Positions 25,073-34,030 are shown, counted from the stretch's first letter. The stretch is DNA of 64,000 bases from DAISKN01 sp963716925 (GCA_963716925.1 CAVQUX010000006.1:806001-870000); one strand, 5' to 3'. The notes: generated by a model from the letters alone, not told the origin. Translations and numbers: made by a program.

Positions 25073-27532
25073 ATGTACTTCCCCCTGAAGAAGACGACCC
25101 TCGCCACGGTCGCGACCGTCCTGTTCCTCGCCGGCCTGGGGGAGGCGCCGATCTCCCGAACGGCGAGCCAGGTCGTTACGGACATTCTGCAGCTTCTCCT
25201 GTGCGCCGCCGCCGGGATCGCCCTGGTGAGGGCGGCCCTCAGGTCCCGGGAGCTCGAACGCTGGTTCTGGGGGCTCGTCGCGACCTTCGTGTTCGGGTGG
25301 ACGCTCGGGCAGGTCTTCTGGACCGTCCATCTTCAGGGCGTTTCGTCGCGGGGCGTGCTCGCTCCGTCCGACTTCCTCTTTCTCGCCTGCTCCGCGCCTC
25401 TCCTGCTCGCTTTCGTCGTCCGTCCCGACCGCCCGAGGAAAGGAGCCCTCGGGTTCGTGTTCGACGTCGGGTTGGTCACCGCCTTCGCCATCCACACCTA
25501 CGTCTTCTTCTCGCTCGGCTATTGGGTGGGCGACGAGGCCGACCGTTACTACGAGTGGCTTACCCATCTGGGAGACCTCGATTCGGTCGTCATCCTCCTC
25601 GCGGTCCTGTGGGCCTACCGGACGGCAACGGGTCCCTGGCGGGATATCTATCGCTTCCTGGCCATCGTGATGCTGATGCTGCACGGCGGCAGCACGCTGT
25701 CGAGCCATTCCGTGCTGCTCGGCGAGTATCATCCAGGGCTCCTGGATCTGCCCTGGGTTCTTCCCTTCCTCTGGCTCGCGATATTCGGATTCTCGTTCCG
25801 GCCGATCGCAGGGGTGGAAGCCCGACGGACCGCGTCCGACTTCCGCGACACCCGGCGCGGCCTGGTTCTCGCGATCCTGGTCGTGGCAGCCGTTCCCGCG
25901 CTCCATCTCGCGGTGGAGCTCGCGCTCGCGCCCGACCCCCTTCTTTCCCGGATGCGCGACGCGCTCACGCTTCTGACGGCGCTCGTCCTCGGCGGTCTCT
26001 TTCTCGCCCGACAGCTCGCGCTTCTGCGGCAAACGGAGGGGCTCCACCTCGAGAAGCAGGAGAGCCTCAAGCGCCTTTTCGAGGGAAGCCCTCTGGCGCA
26101 GTTCCTGTGCGAACGGAGCGGTCTCGCCATTATCGAAGTCAATCGCGCCGCCGAGATCGCGTTCGGACTTTCACGCACCGATTGCATCGGCAGGAAGCTC
26201 TCGGAACTCCATCCCGCGCCCGAGCGGCCGGCGCTCGAGCGCTCGATGGAGGAAGCGGCGGGACCCGGCGGCGACGGCCGCTTGCCGGGCGATTGGCACT
26301 ACGTCCTGGGTGTGAAGGAGCCACGCACCGTCGAGATCACGGCGCGGGCAATCGCCTTCGGCTCCCGCGAAGTGCTGCTCGTCGTCGTCGTCGATGTGTC
26401 CGAGCGCCGGAACCTCGAGGAACGGCTGCGAGACTCGCAGAAGATGGAGGCTCTCGGCCGTCTCGCGGGAGGCGTGGCTCACGATTTCAACAACATCCTT
26501 ACCGCCATTCTCGGGTACTGCTCGCTCCTCGCCATCAAGCCCGGGGAGAGCCACTCCCGCGGCTTCGTTCGCGAGATCGAGCGCTCGGGGGAGCGGGCCG
26601 CTGCCCTCACGCGGCAGCTTCTCGCTTTCAGCCGCAAGCAGGTCCTCGTGCCTCAGGTGCTCGACCTCGGAACGGTGCTGTCCGATCTCGAGATGATGCT
26701 GGGGACGGTGGCGGGTGAAGACGTAGAGCTGTCGCTCTCGATCGAAGAAGACCTCGAACCGGTCAAAGCGGACCGCAGCCAGATCGAGCAGGTAGTCCTG
26801 AATCTCGCGGTGAACGCCCGCGATGCCATGCCCCACGGCGGAGCTCTCGAGATCATTCTTCGCCGGGACGCGAGTCGGGCGGGCGGCGTCGCGCTCTCGG
26901 TGCGTGACACCGGCGTCGGGATGGACGAATGCACGCGGTCCCGCATCTTCGAGCCGTTCTTCACCACGAAAGCCCCAGGGAAGGGGACGGGTCTCGGCCT
27001 CGCGACCGTTTACGGAATCGTGACTCAGAGCGGCGGAACGGTCGAGGTGGAGAGCACGCCCGGGGCCGGAACCCGGTTCGTGGTGTGGCTTCCGTTCTGC
27101 CGAGAGACGATGCCGCCCGAACGGCCAATCGAGGAATCCGTGGATTTTTCGGGCTCGGCAACCGTTCTGCTCGTCGAGGACGAGGAGGTGGTGCGGCATA
27201 TGACGGGGAGAATCCTCGAGGAACAGGGTTACCGCGTGCTCCCCGCGGCGAATGCGATCGAGGCGCTCGATCTCGCCGAACGGCACCGTGAAGTGGATCT
27301 CGTCGTGACCGACGTCGTGATGCCGGGGATGAGAGGTCCCGAACTCGTCTCTCGCCTCCTCGGCGCCCGGCCCGAGCTCAAGGTGCTCTACGTTTCCGGA
27401 TACGCGGCCGACAGCCTCGGACTGGGAGGAATCCTCGACCCCGATACGCCCTTTCTCGCGAAGCCCTTCACCGCGACCGTCCTGGCCCGCAGGGTCCGCG
27501 AGGTCCTGAGCGCCGTTCCCCACAACGCCTGA
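25073..27532 (+). CDS. Hybrid sensor histidine kinase (membrane, PAS, HisKA, HATPase, REC)
   Basis: 819 aa from the ATG at 25073, which begins directly before the first membrane helix; an upstream in-frame start at 24827 would add 82 residues of non-protein-like sequence. About seven to eight membrane helices fill residues 10-320. A PAS domain follows (about 335-450), then HisKA with VAHDFNNILTAILGY (phospho-His near 469), HATPase (NARDAMPHGG, DTGVGM, GTGLGL, about 560-690) and a C-terminal receiver (LLVEDEE..., DLVVTDVVMPGM with the acceptor Asp, about 700-815). No cognate regulator is adjacent. Signal unknown. Confidence 0.9.
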   Translation: MYFPLKKTTLATVATVLFLAGLGEAPISRTASQVVTDILQLLLCAAAGIALVRAALRSRELERWFWGLVATFVFGWTLGQVFWTVHLQGVSSRGVLAPSDFLFLACSAPLLLAFVVRPDRPRKGALGFVFDVGLVTAFAIHTYVFFSLGYWVGDEADRYYEWLTHLGDLDSVVILLAVLWAYRTATGPWRDIYRFLAIVMLMLHGGSTLSSHSVLLGEYHPGLLDLPWVLPFLWLAIFGFSFRPIAGVEARRTASDFRDTRRGLVLAILVVAAVPALHLAVELALAPDPLLSRMRDALTLLTALVLGGLFLARQLALLRQTEGLHLEKQESLKRLFEGSPLAQFLCERSGLAIIEVNRAAEIAFGLSRTDCIGRKLSELHPAPERPALERSMEEAAGPGGDGRLPGDWHYVLGVKEPRTVEITARAIAFGSREVLLVVVVDVSERRNLEERLRDSQKMEALGRLAGGVAHDFNNILTAILGYCSLLAIKPGESHSRGFVREIERSGERAAALTRQLLAFSRKQVLVPQVLDLGTVLSDLEMMLGTVAGEDVELSLSIEEDLEPVKADRSQIEQVVLNLAVNARDAMPHGGALEIILRRDASRAGGVALSVRDTGVGMDECTRSRIFEPFFTTKAPGKGTGLGLATVYGIVTQSGGTVEVESTPGAGTRFVVWLPFCRETMPPERPIEESVDFSGSATVLLVEDEEVVRHMTGRILEEQGYRVLPAANAIEALDLAERHREVDLVVTDVVMPGMRGPELVSRLLGARPELKVLYVSGYAADSLGLGGILDPDTPFLAKPFTATVLARRVREVLSAVPHNA

Positions 27533-27547
27533 TCGGAACCGGGGAAC

Positions 27548-27784
27548 TCAGTCTCTCGCCCGGTGGACGCTGATCTCGTTTCCTTCGAATTGAAGGCCGT
27601 CGAGCATGGAGATCGCCTTCTCGGCGTTCGGGCCGTCGGACATCTGAACGAACCCGTATCCATGGGGAGAGCCCACGCGGGTGTTCCCGATCCAGATGCC
27701 CTGCACCTGGCCGTGGCGCGAGAAGAGCTTGCGGAGCGATTCCTCCGAGGTGTTGTAGGGGAGGTTGCCCACGTAGAGTTTCAT
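27548..27784 (-). CDS. RNA-binding protein, single RRM
   Basis: 78 aa. One RNA recognition motif with RNP2 LYVGNLPYN at the N-terminus and RNP1 GYGFVQM near residue 47, the layout of bacterial and cyanobacterial Rbp proteins. It probably binds single-stranded RNA in post-transcriptional control. The ATG at 27784 has GGTGG upstream and matches the family start. Tail-to-tail with the kinase gene. Confidence 0.9.
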   Translation of the reverse strand: MKLYVGNLPYNTSEESLRKLFSRHGQVQGIWIGNTRVGSPHGYGFVQMSDGPNAEKAISMLDGLQFEGNEISVHRARD

Positions 27785-27878
27785 TTGCGGTGCCACCTTT
27801 CGTGGGCTTTGCCCGATCGGGAGAGCTCCTAGTGTAGTCGAATCGGGCGAAGTGCGCAAAGATCCGCGGGCGAGTCGT

Positions 27879-28403
27879 TCAGTCGTCCTCGAGGTAGAGC
27901 CCTTTCCTGAGCTTCGCCAGCCGCTCGGCACCGAGACCTTGGCCCTCCAGGATGCGAACGAGCTCGGTTCGATTCGCGGCGAGCGCCCGGTATCCGCATC
28001 TCGGGAACAGCACCGGCGCGGGCTGATCGAGGAGCGCCCGCGGATAGTCGCGACACATGCCGGGGCGCGATTCGTAGCTGTCGCACCGGCGGGCGTCCCA
28101 GTCGAAGTGCGCGCACGCGAAGACGAAGGTGCGCTCCGTCCGGTTCGTCGACTGAAGGGCGAAGCCGTTGACCGTCTCGTGCCACCAGAGGAAGAGCCGC
28201 CTCAGCGTAGGGAGATACCAGGTGGCTCGCCCCACGCGGATCGCCGGAGCCTCACAGCAGGTACCGCATCCCTGGCAGGACCCGCCGAGATCGTAGGGAG
28301 TCGCGCCCACGCTCCGGCGCTGCCAGCGGGACAGGCGCAGACGGATCGCGAAGCAAACGAGCGCGATCCGTTTGACCTCGCGTCGAACCCCACCATCTCG
28401 CAT
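27879..28403 (-). CDS. YkgJ-type cysteine cluster protein
   Basis: 174 aa. A zinc/iron-chelating cluster CQGCGTCC near residue 43, then CAHFDWDARRCDSYESRPGM and CRDYP, the CxxCxxCC...C...RPxxCR pattern of the YkgJ (CxxCxxCC) family. The family is thought to bind Fe-S or zinc; biochemical role unsettled. The ribosome site is weak. It follows the lipoprotein gene on the same strand, with 55 nt between. Confidence 0.85.
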   Translation of the reverse strand: MRDGGVRREVKRIALVCFAIRLRLSRWQRRSVGATPYDLGGSCQGCGTCCEAPAIRVGRATWYLPTLRRLFLWWHETVNGFALQSTNRTERTFVFACAHFDWDARRCDSYESRPGMCRDYPRALLDQPAPVLFPRCGYRALAANRTELVRILEGQGLGAERLAKLRKGLYLEDD

Positions 28404-28458
28404 TCCCTTGGAACCCTTCTGTCATTGTCGCACCCTCTATCGGCGTGGGAGGGCGGCC

Positions 28459-28953
28459 TCACTTGCCCGAGAGGAGGGCCTCGATCTTTTCGTCGGAGTA
28501 GCTGAGGAGCTTCCCCATCTTCCGCGCGATCTCCTTGCGCGCCTCGCCTTGATAGCGATTCTGATCGACGAGCGCTTTCTTCTCCGACTTGAGCGCCATG
28601 TACTCGTCTTTCACCGAGCCGGCGTAGATGAGAAGCACGTGCTTCCCCTCGGTGATCTCCGCGGGAAAGAGATCGGTCGCGAGGAAATCCGTCTCGCGGT
28701 AGGAGAGCGCGTGGTTTCGTTCCACGATCCTCTCCGCCTCTTCGATGAGAGCATCCATCTCCGCGGGCGTCAATGGCGCGCTCAGCGCCAGCCTCTTGAC
28801 ACCGGCCCCGACCACCTCGGCGAAAGCACCAATGCCTCCAAGGTTGTAGGAGCGCTCATCGATACCCGGCGGCTCCTTCTCCCGAGGAGGCGGCGCGGGC
28901 GCGGCACAGGCCGCGAGCGAAAGAGGCAGGAAGAGTACGTCGAAGGTTCTCAT
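28459..28953 (-). CDS. Hypothetical lipoprotein
   Basis: 164 aa. Lipoprotein signal with lipobox LAAC near residue 16 and a Pro-rich spacer after the Cys. The rest is helical and charged, without a family I know. No Shine-Dalgarno is visible; a TAACAT hexamer lies 9 nt before the ATG, so the mRNA may be nearly leaderless. Divergent from the hydrolase at 28997. Confidence 0.7.
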   Translation of the reverse strand: MRTFDVLFLPLSLAACAAPAPPPREKEPPGIDERSYNLGGIGAFAEVVGAGVKRLALSAPLTPAEMDALIEEAERIVERNHALSYRETDFLATDLFPAEITEGKHVLLIYAGSVKDEYMALKSEKKALVDQNRYQGEARKEIARKMGKLLSYSDEKIEALLSGK

Positions 28954-28996
28954 TGGGCGCGGATGTTAGCATGGCGCCGACGATTCGAGAGGAAAG

Positions 28997-29842
28997 ATGG
29001 GCGAAATCGCGGAGCGACTCGAAGAATTCCGGCGACTCCACCCGAAGAGAAGCCTGCGCGTGGGAGCCACCGAGTGGAGCTACCGCGTCGCCGGAAGCGA
29101 GGGCGAAGGACTTCTCGTCCTTCCCGGCGCTCTTGGAGGGTCGGAAGGGACGGCTCCCCTGATCGCGCACTTAGCGGACGACTATCGCCTTCTCTTCCTC
29201 GAGTACCCGGCAGCGTCCGGACTGGACGACCTCCTGGCCGGGCTCTCGGAGATCCTCACACGGGAGGGAATCGGCCGCGCGTCGCTCCTGGGAGGATCGT
29301 TCGGGGGCATGGTGGCGCAGGCGTTCCTCCTCCGTTTCCCCGAGAAGACCGCTCGGGTGGTGCTCTCTGCGACCGGGCCGCCCGATGCGCGGCGGGCGCG
29401 GACCAACGAGCGGTTTCTCCGGATTCTTCGGTTCATCCCCATGGGAATGGTCCGCTCGCTTCTCCGACTCGGGATCCGGAAGCTTCTGAAGAGAGTTCCT
29501 CGGGAACGGGACCTCTGGCTTCGCTTCTACTCCGCCGCCATCGACGATCTGACCCGCGAGCGGTTTCAGGCTCTGTATCGCGTGGCCATCGACTTCGATC
29601 GCGGCTACACGGATCGGATGGCGGCGGTCGAGAGCTGGCGGGGGGCGATGCTCCTGATCGAAGGAAGCGAAGATCGGGTGGCTTCGAAGAAATCCCGCGA
29701 CGCGTTGAAGGCCGCCTATCCTCGAGCCGAGACGGTAACCATCGAGGGGGCCGGCCACGGCATGTCCCTCGAGCGGCCCGAGGAATGGCGGGAGGCGGTC
29801 ACCCGATTCCTGAAGCGCGCCGGAAGCCTCGGACCTTCGTGA
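28997..29842 (+). CDS. Alpha/beta hydrolase
   Basis: 281 aa. Alpha/beta-hydrolase fold: nucleophile elbow GGSFGG near residue 99, Asp in EGSEDRV near 220 and His in GAGHGMSLE near 255 as catalytic triad. No signal peptide, so cytoplasmic. Substrate unknown. GAGAGGAAAG precedes the ATG. The 3' end overlaps the convergent gene at 29799 by 44 nt. Confidence 0.82.
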   Translation: MGEIAERLEEFRRLHPKRSLRVGATEWSYRVAGSEGEGLLVLPGALGGSEGTAPLIAHLADDYRLLFLEYPAASGLDDLLAGLSEILTREGIGRASLLGGSFGGMVAQAFLLRFPEKTARVVLSATGPPDARRARTNERFLRILRFIPMGMVRSLLRLGIRKLLKRVPRERDLWLRFYSAAIDDLTRERFQALYRVAIDFDRGYTDRMAAVESWRGAMLLIEGSEDRVASKKSRDALKAAYPRAETVTIEGAGHGMSLERPEEWREAVTRFLKRAGSLGPS

Positions 29843-30428
29843 GCGCAAGCGCGACGAGCGCCGCCATGGCGGCATCCTTCTGATCGCGCGCCCAGGGTGG
29901 GCCCACGACACGGCCCATCGTCGTGAGGCATTCGCGAGCGCCCGCATCGTCCGTTCCCAGGGCCGCGGCGAAGCGCTCCGGGAGTTCCCGGCGCGGAATC
30001 CGCACGACATCGAGCCCACAGGCCTCCGCGGCGGCGGCGAGCGCCTCCCGGTAGAAGACACCTTCCGCGGTGTGGATGAAAGGGTGGGAGCGCAGGATCG
30101 CCGCGATGTCCGAAGGAAGCTTCCCCGCGCTCAGAAGAACTCCCGCCGCGACCAGCGGCTGCGAATCCCGGAGGCTCTCGATGGCGGCACGGGCCCTTCG
30201 AGCGGCGGCTTTCCCCGACTCGCGCACGAACTTCTCCGCCGCGGCACCGCTCAATTGCGCGGCCCGGTGGTAAACCTCCGCGCCGAGGGTATCGTCCGAG
30301 TCCGCGAGCCGAAGCCGTCGCCGATCCACGACGCGCGGCGAACGGAGGGGACCGGCAAGCGATACGGAAGCCGCCCAGCCAGTATGGACGCTGAAGCCGA
30401 TGGCGGCGGCGCGGGTGTCGGACCTCAC
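29799..30428 (-). CDS. Conserved hypothetical protein
   Basis: 209 aa. The N-terminus GFSVHTGWAASVSLAGP followed by VVDRRRLRLAD and YHRAAQ is a conserved signature of a hypothetical family. No signal peptide. The rest is a mixed alpha/beta domain. A broken relative may lie at 12,895-13,010. It overlaps the 3' end of the hydrolase gene by 44 nt in convergent orientation. Confidence 0.7.
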   Translation of the reverse strand: MRSDTRAAAIGFSVHTGWAASVSLAGPLRSPRVVDRRRLRLADSDDTLGAEVYHRAAQLSGAAAEKFVRESGKAAARRARAAIESLRDSQPLVAAGVLLSAGKLPSDIAAILRSHPFIHTAEGVFYREALAAAAEACGLDVVRIPRRELPERFAAALGTDDAGARECLTTMGRVVGPPWARDQKDAAMAALVALALTKVRGFRRASGIG

Positions 30429-30514
30429 GCGGAGGAGCTTACATCGCGAACCACCGAATTCTCACTTCCCCCGGACCCGGTTCTGGAAGAGAATGGCCGG
30501 GCAGGAGGATCCCG

Positions 30515-31099
30515 ATGTCACAGACCGCCGACAAGCCGAAACGCGAGCGGGTTCCGCTCAACGGAGTCGACACTCCGAATCTCTTCGCCACCATCAACGC
30601 CGTCAAGGCGCAGCCCGAGCTCGCGAAGTTTCAGTTCCGGGCCACGAATCACTGGCTCGAGGGCACTCACAGCGAGGGCAGGATCGAATCGTTCAGCGGA
30701 GCCGGCTCCGAGCACAAGCATGCGAGCATTTTCAAATTCGACGCCGACCACCCCGCGGTCCTCGTGGGGAAGGATCAGGGGCCTACTCCGGTCGAGTTCC
30801 TTCTGCACGGCCTCGCGGCCTGCCTCACCGCGGGGATCGCGAACATCGCCGCAGCCCGTGGCGTGAAGCTCACCGAGGTCGAGTCCAGGGTCGAGGGCGA
30901 CATCGATCTGCGCGGAATCCTCGGGATCTCCGACGAGGTGCGGAACGGCTACGAGAAGATTCGCGTGAGCTTCAAGATCAAGGGCGACGCCCCACCGGAG
31001 AAGCTGCGCGAGCTGGTCGAGCAGTCGCGGGCCCGCTCCGCGGTTTTCGACGTCCTCACCAGCGGAGTCCCCGTCGAGATCCAGGTCGACGCCGGCTGA
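30515..31099 (+). CDS. OsmC family protein
   Basis: 194 aa. OsmC/Ohr-type domain from about residue 60. The first catalytic Cys lies in HGLAACLTAGIANIAAARGV. The second Cys position near the C-terminus (SAVFDVLTSGVPV) has none, so it belongs to the YhfA-like branch rather than true Ohr/OsmC peroxidases. Peroxide detoxification is therefore uncertain. AGGAGG precedes the ATG; a cupin gene follows after 3 nt. Confidence 0.85.
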   Translation: MSQTADKPKRERVPLNGVDTPNLFATINAVKAQPELAKFQFRATNHWLEGTHSEGRIESFSGAGSEHKHASIFKFDADHPAVLVGKDQGPTPVEFLLHGLAACLTAGIANIAAARGVKLTEVESRVEGDIDLRGILGISDEVRNGYEKIRVSFKIKGDAPPEKLRELVEQSRARSAVFDVLTSGVPVEIQVDAG

Positions 31100-31102
31100 T
31101 TC

Positions 31103-31471
31103 ATGGGGCTCGACGTCCTCCTGAAGCGCTTCGACGAGCCCGACGAGACGCGTCTGTTCGACAAGGGGCGGTTCGACGTCGTGCGCCTGGGGGGCGTCGA
31201 GATCGGTCGGGCTTCCTACGAGCCCGGTTGGAAATGGTCCATCGACGTCGCCCCCTCCGCGGGGACGGCGCTCTGTCCCGTGGAGCACGTGGGCCTGGTT
31301 CTATCCGGAGTCGCGACCGTGGCCTTCGAAGACGGACGTATCGTGGAGCTCCGAGCGGGCAATGTCTTCCACGTGCCCGCGATTCCCCACGACAGCTGGG
31401 TCGTCGGATCCGAGCCCTACGTCTCTCTTCATTTCCTGGGGTCGGCCCAGTACGCGAGGGAGCCGAAGTAG
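31103..31471 (+). CDS. Cupin domain protein
   Basis: 122 aa. Single cupin barrel (PSAGTALCPVEHVGLVLSG, then LRAGNVFHVPAIPHDSWVVG). The usual first-motif metal ligands are partly replaced, so metal binding is uncertain. It is 3 nt after osmC, so the two share a transcript; a stress or small-molecule-binding role is inferred from that only. Confidence 0.8.
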   Translation: MGLDVLLKRFDEPDETRLFDKGRFDVVRLGGVEIGRASYEPGWKWSIDVAPSAGTALCPVEHVGLVLSGVATVAFEDGRIVELRAGNVFHVPAIPHDSWVVGSEPYVSLHFLGSAQYAREPK

Positions 31472-31475
31472 GCCC

Positions 31476-32051
31476 TCACCAGCGCACCGCCAGGCCTCCG
31501 ACGAAGCGATCGACGTCCGGCCCGGCGTCGATCTCGATCCCCGCGACGGGAATCACCAGGCTCGGGTCATCGATGTCCGTCTGGATGGCGAAGCGCCGGT
31601 AGTCGAGGCGAATGCCCACGTTCTCGCTGAAGAACATCTTGATCCCGAATCCATAGTTGAAGGCGCCGAACGTTCCGAGAAAATCGTCGGTCGCGAGGTC
31701 GCCGCTCGCGTTCGCGAAGAACCCGCCGTAGCCCACGGTGCCGTAGGGATAGAACTCTCCGAGCGGCGCCTGGAGGACGACGTTGCCCGCGAGGCTCAGT
31801 ACCGACGCCCCGAGGTCGACCCCGGCAATCTCGAAGTCCGAGGTCGGCATGAAATCGAAGCCGAGCTCGAAGCCCACGATACGGGAAAAAACGCCGATGG
31901 TGGCGCCGAAGCTCGTCTTGTCCTCGAGCCTTAGCTCGTCGACGAAAGTCTTTCCCAGCAGGAAGGATGCTTCTCCAGAGGCCTCTGCAGAGGAGAAGCC
32001 CAACGACAACATCCACGGGACGGCAAAGAAGCCCAACGTTCGTATTCGCAT
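31476..32051 (-). CDS. Outer-membrane beta-barrel protein
   Basis: 191 aa from the ATG at 32051, which begins a signal peptide (LGFFAVPWMLSLGFSSAEA) behind AAGGAG; the longer in-frame start at 32090 lacks a site. Alternating polar/hydrophobic strands and a final strand ending in aromatic residues (FVGGLAVRW) fit an 8-stranded OmpA/OmpW-like barrel. Ligand or partner unknown. Tail-to-tail with the cupin gene and divergent from the sigma-54 activator. Confidence 0.78.
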   Translation of the reverse strand: MRIRTLGFFAVPWMLSLGFSSAEASGEASFLLGKTFVDELRLEDKTSFGATIGVFSRIVGFELGFDFMPTSDFEIAGVDLGASVLSLAGNVVLQAPLGEFYPYGTVGYGGFFANASGDLATDDFLGTFGAFNYGFGIKMFFSENVGIRLDYRRFAIQTDIDDPSLVIPVAGIEIDAGPDVDRFVGGLAVRW

Positions 32052-32263
32052 GACGGGTGAATTCTCCTTCGGAAAGCTTCGTCGAGACATACGGAAAACA
32101 CCGTGCTCCAGATCACAGAAACCCGGCCCGCGTGGCGCGGAGGCGGCGGTAACCGGTTTCGTCCCGCGAACCTCGGCTCCTGTCGGACCCCATATACGGC
32201 ATTCACTCTATGACGGTGCCGCCCGGAGCGAGCCCATGCTGGGGGTCATTCGGGAGAAGTACC

Positions 32264-33292
32264 ATGCCACAAATCGAGATCCCAGAGGGCCTCGGCTCCA
32301 TCGTCGGGGGGTGCGAGAGCATGCAGCGGCTCTACCGCCAGGTGGAAGAGGCGGGCCCTTCCACGGCCCCGGTTCTCATCGTGGGAGAGACGGGAACGGG
32401 AAAGGAGCTGGTCGCGCGAACGCTCCACCGACTCTCGGCACGGAAGTCGAAGCCCTACGTCGGGGTGAACTGCGCGGCGATGCCGGAGAGTCTCGTGGAG
32501 AGCGAGCTCTTCGGACACGAGAAGGGCGCATTCACCGGGGCTTCGACCCGTTCCGCGGGCTACTTCGAGCAGGCGAATCGCGGGACGCTCTTTCTCGACG
32601 AGATCTCGGCCATGCCCGTTTCCCAACAGGCGAAGCTCCTTCGAGTCCTCCAGGAAGGGACGATGCGCCGGCTGGGGAGCGAGACCGAGATGGCGGTCGA
32701 CGCCAGGGTCATCGCGGCGATGAACGTCGAGCCCGCCAAAGCGATGAAGGAAGGCCGCCTCCGCTCCGATCTCTTCTATCGTTTGAGCGTCTTCGTCATC
32801 GACGTGCCGCCGCTCCGGGACAGGCCCGGCGACGCCGTTCTTCTCGCCCGTCATTTCGCTTCCGAGTTCGCGAGGGCCCAGAACCGGCGTCCCCCGTTCA
32901 TCGACGCGGGGGCATCGATGGCGCTCGCGCGGTATCCCTGGCCGGGAAACGTCCGCGAGCTCAGAAACGCCATCGAGCGGGGCGTCATCCTCTCCAAGAA
33001 CGACCAAATCACGCTCGACGAGCTTCCGGCGGCGCTATCGCGCGACTTCCCGCCCATCCGCGAGACCAGGGAGCCCTTCCGGCCGGCGCCGGCGGAGGTT
33101 GAAGCCGTGCTTCCCGGAATGACCGTAGAAGAGGTCAAGCGGAGGCTGATCGTCCGGACCCTCGAAGCCACGGGGAACATCAGCGAGGCCGCTCGCAAGC
33201 TCGGGATCAGCTCGCGCACCATCTACAACAAGATCCGCGAGTGGAACCTCTCCCCAGAGAGCTTCTCGAACGGGAGGGTCTGCGGGCAGTGA
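32264..33292 (+). CDS. Sigma-54-dependent activator without sensor domain (PspF-like)
   Basis: 342 aa from the ATG at 32264 (GGGAGAAG upstream). An AAA+ domain starts almost at once: Walker A GETGTGKE near 42, the sigma-54 contact loop GAFTGA near 90, Walker B TLFLDE near 108 and the sensor Arg region LRSDLFYRL. A Fis-type helix-turn-helix lies at about 300-335 (ISEAARKLGISSRTIYNKI). There is no receiver, GAF or PAS domain, as in PspF, so control must come from another protein. Consensus sigma-54 promoters 580-740 bp downstream (33870-33885, 34015-34030) are the obvious targets. Confidence 0.9.
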   Translation: MPQIEIPEGLGSIVGGCESMQRLYRQVEEAGPSTAPVLIVGETGTGKELVARTLHRLSARKSKPYVGVNCAAMPESLVESELFGHEKGAFTGASTRSAGYFEQANRGTLFLDEISAMPVSQQAKLLRVLQEGTMRRLGSETEMAVDARVIAAMNVEPAKAMKEGRLRSDLFYRLSVFVIDVPPLRDRPGDAVLLARHFASEFARAQNRRPPFIDAGASMALARYPWPGNVRELRNAIERGVILSKNDQITLDELPAALSRDFPPIRETREPFRPAPAEVEAVLPGMTVEEVKRRLIVRTLEATGNISEAARKLGISSRTIYNKIREWNLSPESFSNGRVCGQ

Positions 33293-33341
33293 CCTGGAGC
33301 CGAACGAAGCCCCGGTAGGCCGCGTCGAACAGACCCGTCGC

Positions 33342-33545
33342 CTACCGAAGATCCGGAACGTACAAGATCTGTCCCGGCTGGATCCCGCCGGTCTTCGAGA
33401 TCGCTTCCAGGTTCGCACCGTAGATGTATACCCAGAAATCCGCGAGGCCGTACAAACGGATGGCGATCGAACGAAGGTCGTCGTCTTCGCGCACTCGATA
33501 CAGACGAGCAGTCGTTTGTTCCGAGGCGTTGTTCGCTTTCACCAT
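33342..33545 (-). CDS. Small LysM domain protein
   Basis: 67 aa. A LysM motif covers residues 15-65 (YRVREDDDLRSIAIRLYG, then GGIQPGQILYVPD), expected to bind peptidoglycan glycans. No signal peptide in the 67 residues, so either it acts inside the cell, as YgaU-type proteins do, or it leaves by another route. It overlaps the end of the GlsB gene by 7 nt, so the two are co-translated from the sigma-54 promoter at 33870-33885. Confidence 0.75.
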   Translation of the reverse strand: MVKANNASEQTTARLYRVREDDDLRSIAIRLYGLADFWVYIYGANLEAISKTGGIQPGQILYVPDLR

Positions 33546-33814
33546 CTCGGCCTCGCCGCCATGTGAATCACGGCCACGAACAGCGCCGACCCGATGATGC
33601 TCCACACCAGAGGAAACGCCGTGCCACCGACGTCGACGGTGAAGAGCTCGGGCAGAGCCAGGAGCCGCGCGAGCCAGATTCCGATCGCCGCTCCCACGAA
33701 ACCGACGGCGACGGCGACGAGACACCCGCCGCGAGACACGCCGACGATCGATTGACCGACAGCACCACAGACCCCCGCGATCAGCAGGAGAATCAAGACC
33801 TCCAGGAGCGTCAT
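33539..33814 (-). CDS. GlsB/YeaQ/YmgE-type membrane protein
   Basis: 91 aa, three membrane helices with the Gly-rich GAVGQSIVGVSRGG and VGFVGAAIGIWLA segments of the transglycosylase-associated GlsB/YeaQ family. In other bacteria these small inner-membrane proteins are stress induced. The ATG at 33814 has GAGGAGG at 6 nt. Longer in-frame starts would run through the sigma-54 promoter, so they are rejected. Together with LysM it forms one arm of the divergent sigma-54 locus. Confidence 0.85.
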   Translation of the reverse strand: MTLLEVLILLLIAGVCGAVGQSIVGVSRGGCLVAVAVGFVGAAIGIWLARLLALPELFTVDVGGTAFPLVWSIIGSALFVAVIHMAARPRW

Positions 33815-33869
33815 AGGTTCCCTCCTCGAATCGAATCCAACGAAGCAACGGAATGACGAAACGGGATCT

Positions 33870-33885
33870 AGCAAGGGCCGTGCCA
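33870..33885 (-). promoter_or_regulatory. Sigma-54 promoter for GlsB-LysM
   Basis: Minus strand TGGCACGGCCCTTGCT, an exact match to TGGCACG-N4-TTGCW with GG and GC 10 bases apart. Predicted +1 near 33858, giving a 44-nt leader to the GlsB ATG. Confidence 0.85.
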
Positions 33886-33948
33886 CGAAGTCGGCGCTGA
33901 TCCGCGCGCAGGGAAGGTAACTTCTTCGCTTCGATCTTGCAGAACTTT

Positions 33949-33980
33949 CCTCAGAGTGAATCGGGACAAGACCTCAGAGT
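33949..33980. repeat. Direct repeat CCTCAGAGT, possible activator site
   Basis: CCTCAGAGT at 33949-33957 and 33972-33980, 23 bp apart (about two helical turns), between the two divergent sigma-54 promoters. A candidate enhancer for the adjacent activator. Confidence 0.4.
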
Positions 33981-34014
33981 CCCCAAAACTCGCGATGCTT
34001 CGCGGTTCTCGCGG

Positions 34015-34030
34015 TGGCACGAAGCTTGCT
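34015..34030 (+). promoter_or_regulatory. Sigma-54 promoter for the SYLF gene
   Basis: TGGCACGAAGCTTGCT, an exact consensus match with correct GG-N10-GC spacing. Predicted +1 near 34041, immediately before the AAAGGAG ribosome site (34044-34050). Confidence 0.87.

Noticed and set aside
32052..32263. Sigma-54 promoter for the outer-membrane barrel gene
   Set aside because: The nearest candidate (TGGAGCAC...) lacks the GG-N10-GC spacing.
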